Shown piece after piece: positions 1 to 4,917 of a stretch of DNA of 12,567 bases (within the stretch, counting starts at the first letter, position 1; each line of letters opens with the position of its first letter). The notes under the pieces are model-generated. The model ran no database searches. It was not told where the DNA came from and saw nothing but the letters and a program-made list of their open reading frames with translations. The translations under genes were made by a program, and so were the position numbers. This DNA comes from an uncultured Clostridia bacterium. Its GTDB lineage: Bacteria > Bacillota > Clostridia > Christensenellales > UBA1242. The DNA is taken from the NCBI GenBank assembly GCA_934725795.1, contig CAKVCF010000011.1:1-12567 (forward strand), read 5' to 3'.

Positions 1-1959
1 GGCGTTGTAATAAATAGGGAATATAAATATAAAATCCTTGCAAACAACTTTGGTGATAAACAAAATCCAATTTTGATTTATTCTTTAGCAACTTGGAACT
101 ACTATCTTGGTCAAACAGATGTTGCAAATTCATACTACAACAACACAAAATTCTATTATAGGTTAGTTAACGATATAGATTTCAGCACAGTTTATAATAA
201 TCCATCAACCAGCACTGTTACATTCAATGGTAATTTGCAAGGTAACAACATGGATGTTACAAACTTTAAAATTTATTCTTCTCAAAACCTTTCAAGCATT
301 GGTTTGTTTGCTCAAGCTGTTTCACTTAACAACAGCAGCATCGAAAGTGCAATACGCAACTTAGATATAACTCCATCTAGCATAACAGCTTCAAGAACAA
401 TGGCAGTTGGTTCACTTGTTGGTGTGGCAGATAATTATAATATTTACAATATTGACATTGAATCACAAAACACAACCATTGTTGGTGGCAATGCTGTAGG
501 TGGCGTGGTTGGCTTGTTGCGTGGTAAATTTGATGTTGATGGTTTAAGTTCAAATATTGGTGCTTATGCAAGCCGTTCACAAAGTGAAAATACTTATAGC
601 ATTTACAGTTCAGTTTATGTTGCAAATAGATACAGCGCAAGCAACTTGAATGCAGTTTATTACGCTGGTTCAGTTGTTGGTATTGCGGATTCATACAACG
701 GCACATCTCAATCAATCAATCTAACAAACGAAAATGTGTTGCAAAATATCAGGCACGTTAATGTTTATGGCACACCTATTATATTTGGTGATACCGTTGG
801 TGGTGCAATTGGCTTGCTTGGCAAAAACATAAAACTTTATGATTCAATTGTAAATATTACAGCTGGCAATTTATCTGGCTATCAATATTCTGCAGGCTTG
901 GTTGGTGAAAACCGCGGAATAGTGCAAAAGGCAACAGTGTCTGTGGTTGGTGAAAACTTATTTAAAAATTCAACATTTGTATCATCAGGTTTAGTTGGTT
1001 TAAATCTCAATGGCTATGTTTTAGATGCAACTGTTTATGCTGAAATCAGCAAAACAAATCAATCAATTGTGGCTGGTATTGTAGGCCGCAACCTTAAAGG
1101 CACAGTTCAAAATGTAAGCATTGATGGCTCACTTAACGGCTATTATGTTGGTGCAATTATTGGTGCGGATTATGGCGTAGAAACTTTTGTTAACAAAACA
1201 GCAGCAGGCGGTGGCGGTGCAATTAAAATAGCAGAAGAAAATTTGATTGCATTGACTAATTCAACATATGTCGGTGCAAACGATTTAACAAATTTACAAA
1301 TTGATGCTCAAATCATTAAAAACGCAATTTTAAACCTTAACAGTTATTATTCATACCAAGTTAATGCTTCAAAACAATTAGAGCAAAAAGCTAAAAAAGT
1401 TTATGGTTTGGTTGTTGGCTTAACAGATAAACAACAAGCATATAACTTTAGATATGGTTATAACAGCAAAACAGCAAAATTTGTTGTTAATAGTGGCTTA
1501 GATATCAATGCGGTTGGTTATATAACCAAAACAATAGATGAAAATGATTACACAATTGGTTTAATCAATATCATTAACAATTTTGAGTTGCCTAAAGATT
1601 ATGCTGATACAAGCGCAGTGCTTTATCTTGTTGGCGCAAAAATATCATCATTTGACTTCTGGCTTACACAAAATGGCTTTACTGGTGAATGTTTTGCCTT
1701 TGCACAAACTTTTACAGAACTTAAAAACAGCAAAAATGTTGAGTTCTATATAACCAAAGTGCAAGGCTCTTTAACCAGCATGACAAAGTTGGACGAATAT
1801 GACATTGTATCTTTAACAGGTGATTACAATTTTGATTTCTTAACATTCGATATTGAATCATTATTAACTGATGTTGTGCCAGTTGAAGGGCAAAAATATC
1901 AGTTGGTGTTAGATGAAACAACTCATCATTTGTTAATAAAATTGAATAGTTTAGCTTAA
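1..1959 (+). CDS. GLUG-type beta-helical surface protein (5' end outside window)
   Basis: The frame is open from the first base, so the N-terminus and any signal peptide lie outside the window; a TTG at 73 is inside the gene, not its start. The visible part opens with a pattern common in Gram-positive GLUG/beta-helix adhesins: a lead-in ending YYRLVNDIDFS, then FNGNLQGNNMDVTNFKIYS, then SIGLFAQAV. Between about 406 and 1164 there are eight short glycine/hydrophobic cores of GLUG type, such as VGSLVGV, VGGVVGLL, AGSVVGI, VGGAIGLL, AGLVGEN, GLVGLN, AGIVGRN and VGAIIGA. They are separated by Asn/Ser-rich beta-strand segments with NV-I or AT-V patterns. The last 250 or so residues lack the repeat. 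No LPXTG, SLH or C-terminal transmembrane segment is visible before the TAA, so any surface attachment must come from the missing N-terminal part or be non-covalent. Adhesion or matrix binding is inference; the fold assignment is fairly secure. Confidence 0.8.
   Translation, partial: GVVINREYKYKILANNFGDKQNPILIYSLATWNYYLGQTDVANSYYNNTKFYYRLVNDIDFSTVYNNPSTSTVTFNGNLQGNNMDVTNFKIYSSQNLSSIGLFAQAVSLNNSSIESAIRNLDITPSSITASRTMAVGSLVGVADNYNIYNIDIESQNTTIVGGNAVGGVVGLLRGKFDVDGLSSNIGAYASRSQSENTYSIYSSVYVANRYSASNLNAVYYAGSVVGIADSYNGTSQSINLTNENVLQNIRHVNVYGTPIIFGDTVGGAIGLLGKNIKLYDSIVNITAGNLSGYQYSAGLVGENRGIVQKATVSVVGENLFKNSTFVSSGLVGLNLNGYVLDATVYAEISKTNQSIVAGIVGRNLKGTVQNVSIDGSLNGYYVGAIIGADYGVETFVNKTAAGGGGAIKIAEENLIALTNSTYVGANDLTNLQIDAQIIKNAILNLNSYYSYQVNASKQLEQKAKKVYGLVVGLTDKQQAYNFRYGYNSKTAKFVVNSGLDINAVGYITKTIDENDYTIGLINIINNFELPKDYADTSAVLYLVGAKISSFDFWLTQNGFTGECFAFAQTFTELKNSKNVEFYITKVQGSLTSMTKLDEYDIVSLTGDYNFDFLTFDIESLLTDVVPVEGQKYQLVLDETTHHLLIKLNSLA
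406..1164 (+). repeat. GLUG-like repeat stretch within the surface protein
   Basis: Eight degenerate repeats of about 25-60 residues, each with a core of small and hydrophobic residues around two glycines (pattern xG-x-(I/V/L)-(V/I)-G-x). The copies are well diverged at the DNA level, so this is an old protein-level repeat and not a recent tandem duplication. Confidence 0.65.
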
Positions 1960-2024
1960 AATCAACTCACAGTTTTAGTTAGAGTTTAATTCAACCAACT
2001 TTAAATCAATTTCATTTGTTATAA

Positions 2025-2052
2025 TTGACAAAAATAAAGTTTGTGGTATACT
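2025..2052 (+). promoter_or_regulatory. Sigma-A-type promoter of queH
   Basis: TTGACA at 2025-2030, a 16-base spacer and TATACT at 2047-2052. The TGG just before the -10 makes an extended -10 (TGnTATACT). The predicted start of transcription is near 2059, two bases before the ATG at 2061. The TTG that could be read as an upstream start codon is part of this -35 box. Confidence 0.75.
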
Positions 2053-2060
2053 TAAATCAT

Positions 2061-2648
2061 ATGAAAATTGACTACAACAAACTTATGCATGAAGAAATAA
2101 ACAGTTTTGGCGAAGCAAAGCCAAAACTGCTTTTGCATTGTTGTTGCGCACCATGTTCAAGTGCTGTGATTGAAAAGCTAAGCCAATATTTTGAAATAAC
2201 TTACTTTTTCTACAATCCAAACATTTTTCCCGCACAGGAATTTGAACACCGCAAACAAGAATTTAAAAAACTTGGCGTAAACGTTGTTGATGTTGGTTAT
2301 AATCACCAAACATTTTTGGATTTAACAAAAGGGCAAGAAAGTCAACCTGAAGGTGGCGCAAGGTGTAGGATTTGCATTGCTGAAAGGCTTGACCAAACTT
2401 TTAAATATGCAATTGAAAACAATTTTGACATTGTAACAACAACACTTACAATAAGTCCACATAAAGATTGTGAGTTTATAAATCAGCTTGGTGAATATAA
2501 CCAAAAAAAGTATGGCATAAAATATCTTCATGCAGATTTCAAAAAAGAAAATGGCTATCTTCGTTCCACACAAATTTGCAAGCAAAAAGGTATTTATAGG
2601 CAAGATTATTGTGGCTGTGAGTTTTCAATCTATAAAAAAGAAGATTAA
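2061..2648 (+). CDS. queH: Epoxyqueuosine reductase QueH
   Basis: 195 residues, complete. QueH (DUF208) performs the last step of queuosine synthesis in the cytoplasm, reducing epoxyqueuosine to queuosine in the wobble position of GUN-anticodon tRNAs; it is the iron-dependent, non-homologous alternative to cobalamin-dependent QueG. The family signature is clear: LLLHCCCAPCSS at residues 23-34, FYNPNIFP at 50-57, E-HR-(E) at 60-67, ARCRIC at 100-105, TTTLTISPHKD at 127-136, and a C-terminal C-x10-C-x-C arrangement (C173, C184, C186). The paired cysteines and the RCRIC cysteines are the expected iron-sulfur/iron ligands. A TTG 36 bases upstream could extend the frame by 12 residues, but that TTG is the -35 box of the promoter and has no ribosome site, so ATG 2061 is chosen. 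The mRNA would have almost no leader. No other queuosine gene is visible nearby. Confidence 0.93.
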   Translation: MKIDYNKLMHEEINSFGEAKPKLLLHCCCAPCSSAVIEKLSQYFEITYFFYNPNIFPAQEFEHRKQEFKKLGVNVVDVGYNHQTFLDLTKGQESQPEGGARCRICIAERLDQTFKYAIENNFDIVTTTLTISPHKDCEFINQLGEYNQKKYGIKYLHADFKKENGYLRSTQICKQKGIYRQDYCGCEFSIYKKED

Positions 2649-2667
2649 TACAACAGATTTAAATTTT

Positions 2668-2730
2668 AACTATGTTAACATTAACAAATTTTTGCTCATA
2701 TAAAAATTTATGTTTAACATAGTTTTTTTT
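2668..2730 (+). terminator. Inverted repeat with T-tract: candidate queH terminator overlapping the alr promoter and start
   Basis: The left arm, 2668-2680 (AACTATGTTAACA), pairs with 2711-2724 (TGTTTAACATAGTT) over 13 base pairs with one bulged T. The loop is 30 bases. The right arm runs into a T-tract to 2730. It lies 20 bases after the queH stop, where a terminator is expected. The stem is AT-rich (three G-C pairs), so its strength is uncertain. It also spans the alr promoter and first codons. Confidence 0.5.
2675..2704 (+). promoter_or_regulatory. Sigma-A-type promoter of alr
   Basis: TTAACA at 2675-2680, then either an 18-base spacer and TATAAA (2699-2704) or a 17-base spacer and ATATAA (2698-2703). 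Transcription would begin at or next to the alr ATG at 2710, giving a leaderless message. The -35 box is the tip of the left arm of the surrounding inverted repeat and the -10 box lies in its loop. Confidence 0.55.
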
Positions 2731-3729
2731 AACAAATTAAATTTGATACACAACATTTTGCAAATCAAAAAACGTGCCAAAACACAAAAAATATGTGCAA
2801 TGGTAAAAGCTAATGCTTATGGCACAGGGCTAAAAAATGCAGTTAAATCACTTAGCAAACATGTTGCATATTTTGGTGTTGCAAATGTGGAAGAAGCTAA
2901 AAATGTAACCAAATATACAAACAAACCGATTCTTATTACAGGGGCTTTAGATATTTCCAAAATTTCCACACGTTTTGACTATACCTGTAACAGTCTAACA
3001 GATGTTCAAATTTTGTCAGGCACAAAAAAGCACTTAAACATACACTTAAAAATCAACACTGGTATGAATCGGTATGGCATAAGTTCTTTGCAGGAGTTTG
3101 AAAAGTGCTTGAATGAAATTGCAGCGTCAAATTTAATCTTAAAAGGTGTTTACACACATTTTGCAACAACAGATAACTATGTTGAACAACAAATGCAAAC
3201 TTTTTTAAAGTTTTTGGCAGTATTAAAAAAGCGCAACATAAAACCGATAATTCATGCTGACAATAGCCATGTATTTGACCTTCGTCAGCATGATTTTGAC
3301 ATGGTACGCATAGGATTCAATCTTTATAACAGCAATCTGCCACCTTATTTGCCAGTTGTAGAAATTGAATCACAAATAACACAAATCAACTATGTAAAAC
3401 CAAATCAACTTGTAGGGTACGACCGCCGTTTTGTTGCTAATTCTACAAAAAAAGTGGCAGTTTTGCCAGTTGGTTATGCCGATGGATTTGACATGCATTA
3501 TTTAGGGCTTAAACTCAATGTTAATGGTAAAAAGTGTAAAGTTATCAATATTTGCATGGATTGCTTTATGCTTGATGTAACAAACACATCATTAAAAAAA
3601 GGCGACAAGGTTAAAATCTTAAGCCCTGCCAACCCTTTAAAACTGTATGCAGATTATTCTTCTACAAGTGAGTATGAAGTTATGTGTAAATTTGGTAACA
3701 TTCGTGCTATACATAAAGTTGTTAAATAA
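2710..3729 (+). CDS. alr: Alanine racemase (PLP-dependent, divergent)
   Basis: 339 residues. It interconverts L- and D-alanine in the cytoplasm, supplying D-Ala for peptidoglycan and, potentially, teichoic acid D-alanylation. The PLP-binding lysine is K33 in MVKANAYG. Other family landmarks are R121 in MNRYG, H150 in YTHFATTD, S186 in HADNS and R200 in RIGFNLY. The second catalytic base is Y237 in GYDRRF, exactly 19 residues before Y256 in LPVGYADGF, the spacing of Tyr265/Tyr284 in the Geobacillus enzyme; C282-M283 in ICMD follow. It is shorter than the usual 370-390 residues and departs from consensus at several points (KANAYGTG for KANAYGHG, RIGFNLYN for RPGxxxYG, and no W-E-I-D at the N-terminus). 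All catalytic residues are kept, so it is probably active; serine racemase activity is a less likely alternative. There is no Shine-Dalgarno site; the promoter abuts the ATG. It converges with the next gene across a 17-base gap. Confidence 0.9.
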   Translation: MFNIVFFNKLNLIHNILQIKKRAKTQKICAMVKANAYGTGLKNAVKSLSKHVAYFGVANVEEAKNVTKYTNKPILITGALDISKISTRFDYTCNSLTDVQILSGTKKHLNIHLKINTGMNRYGISSLQEFEKCLNEIAASNLILKGVYTHFATTDNYVEQQMQTFLKFLAVLKKRNIKPIIHADNSHVFDLRQHDFDMVRIGFNLYNSNLPPYLPVVEIESQITQINYVKPNQLVGYDRRFVANSTKKVAVLPVGYADGFDMHYLGLKLNVNGKKCKVINICMDCFMLDVTNTSLKKGDKVKILSPANPLKLYADYSSTSEYEVMCKFGNIRAIHKVVK

Positions 3730-3746
3730 TCTTATATTTTGTTTAA

Positions 3747-4469
3747 TTAATCTTTGCTTCCACGCATTGACAAAACAAACAAAATTAATCTAAGCAAAGA
3801 TAAAATTGAAGTTATAAGTGCTGCAACATAAGTCCAAGCGGCTGCGTTAAGCACTTTTTTAACGCCTTCTGCTTCTTCTTGATCCATTTCGCCAGTAGAT
3901 ACAAGCATTTTATAAGCACGTTTGCTTGCATTCAGTTCAACAGGTAACGTAATCAAGCAGAAAACAATGTTTAAGCTATAAAGAACAATGCCAGCAACAA
4001 CCAACCATTTTGCACCAGACCATATATAGCCTAATTCTAATATCAAACCAATAATAATAAGTGGCCAAACAAGATAGCCAGAAATGTTTAAAATAGGCAC
4101 TAACGCTTTGCGCCATTTAACAGGTGAGTAATTGCTTTTGTGTTGAAATACGTGGCCAATTTCATGCGCGGTAACACCAACTGCTGCCACTGTGCTTTTG
4201 TCGTAAACGTCTTGCGATAAAGAAATAGTGTCAGTGGTAGGGTCGTAGTTGTCAGTAAGGCTGCCGCCTATTTTCGCAATTTTTGTGTCTATGCAACCAC
4301 CGCCGTCTAACATGTATCTTGCAACAATGTTGGCAGGTTTGCCATGTTTAGTTTCAATTTTGTTGTATTCATTAAAAGTTGTTGTAACTTTTATTTGTGC
4401 CCATAAACCCATAATAATGCCAGGCACAAGAACAACACCTAAGATATAATAAAGCCAGTATGCTCCCAT
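3747..4469 (-). CDS. YugP-type membrane zinc metallopeptidase
   Basis: 240 residues, family of Bacillus YugP (Zn_peptidase_2). Hydrophobic segments lie at about residues 4-24, 126-148, 154-177 and 209-235, so it is a multi-pass membrane protein. The zinc site is AHEIGHVFQH at residues 101-110 (H102, E103, H106) and a downstream Glu in the LPVELNAS motif (E178), the probable third ligand, followed by the family's typical K/R-A (SKRAYKML). Upstream, the segment ARYMLDGGGCID and the DxYDPTTDTISLS stretch also match the family. Its cellular substrate is not established. ATG 4469 is supported by an AAAAAGGA site nine bases before it and by a good promoter at 4501-4529. It is convergent with alr; no clear terminator is seen in the 17-base gap between them. 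Confidence 0.88.
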   Translation of the reverse strand: MGAYWLYYILGVVLVPGIIMGLWAQIKVTTTFNEYNKIETKHGKPANIVARYMLDGGGCIDTKIAKIGGSLTDNYDPTTDTISLSQDVYDKSTVAAVGVTAHEIGHVFQHKSNYSPVKWRKALVPILNISGYLVWPLIIIGLILELGYIWSGAKWLVVAGIVLYSLNIVFCLITLPVELNASKRAYKMLVSTGEMDQEEAEGVKKVLNAAAWTYVAALITSILSLLRLILFVLSMRGSKD

Positions 4470-4500
4470 AAATAATATTCCTTTTTATATAATGTTATAT

Positions 4501-4529
4501 ATTATACTAAAAGATATTTAATTTTACAA
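4501..4529 (-). promoter_or_regulatory. Promoter of the YugP-type peptidase gene
   Basis: On the minus strand, TTGTAA (4529-4524), a 17-base spacer and a consensus TATAAT (4506-4501). The predicted leader is about 25-30 bases and includes the AAAAAGGA ribosome site, in contrast to the leaderless promoters elsewhere in the window. Confidence 0.7.
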
Positions 4530-4736
4530 TTATTTTCTGCCATAATTTTTTGCCATTTTAAGGTTGCATGTCTATGTTGTATTTTTTTAGATAATATTTA
4601 TGAATATTTTTGTTAAAATATAAAAACCTTATGTTTAAAATTATTTTAATTATTTAATAAATTAATTTTTGCAATATTTCAAATTCAAAAAAATATTTAA
4701 ATAATTATGAATGGCTTTCAACAATCTTAAAATCAT

Positions 4737-4773
4737 AAAAACCCCGCTAAAATACCTAAATATAGCGGTTTTT
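4737..4773. terminator. Bidirectional hairpin terminator in a divergent spacer
   Basis: CCGCTA (4744-4749) pairs with TAGCGG (4763-4768) across a 13-base loop. Flanking A and T runs extend the stem past a two-base C bulge and give a T-tract on both strands (TTTTT at 4769-4773 and its counterpart on the minus strand). The structure is typical of rho-independent termination, but neither flanking gene runs into it. Confidence 0.55.
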
Positions 4774-4841
4774 AAGTTGTTTAAACTTAGAAAAATTTAT
4801 ATAAAAAATATTTAAAAAATTAAAAAAAATATTTAAAAATA

Positions 4842-4871
4842 TTAGTAATTAATAATTCTTTGTGTTATAAT
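4842..4871 (+). promoter_or_regulatory. Promoter of the AT-hook membrane protein gene
   Basis: A strong extended -10, TGTTATAAT, ends at 4871. The -35 region is weak (TTAGTA at 4842-4847 with an 18-base spacer), which an extended -10 can compensate. The leader would be about 40 bases and carries AAAGGGG at 4906-4912, five bases before the ATG. Confidence 0.6.
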
Positions 4872-4917
4872 ACAATTAGCATGATGAATTAATTTAAAAT
4901 TAATTAAAGGGGTTTTT

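Larger units (their letters stand above)
4470..4917. other. Divergent, very AT-rich intergenic region
   Basis: 448 bases between two diverging genes. It holds the peptidase promoter (4501-4529), an isolated bidirectional hairpin terminator (about 4737-4773), a small stem TAAGTT/AACTTA just after it, three copies of AAATATTTAAA (4691-4701, 4806-4816, 4827-4837) and, at 4791-4859, a stretch that is nearly pure A/T. The promoter of the next gene is at 4842-4871. I find no convincing protein gene; the only ATG frame near the terminator (4707) encodes seven residues. Confidence 0.6.

Noticed and set aside
2025..2060. TTG start 12 codons upstream for queH
   Set aside because: The TTG is the first triplet of a TTGACA -35 box with a matching extended -10 at 2047-2052; there is no ribosome site, and the conserved family region begins well after ATG 2061.
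4707..4730. Seven-codon ATG frame before the orphan terminator as a leader peptide
   Set aside because: No ribosome site, no relevant amino-acid run, and no downstream gene in reach of attenuation.
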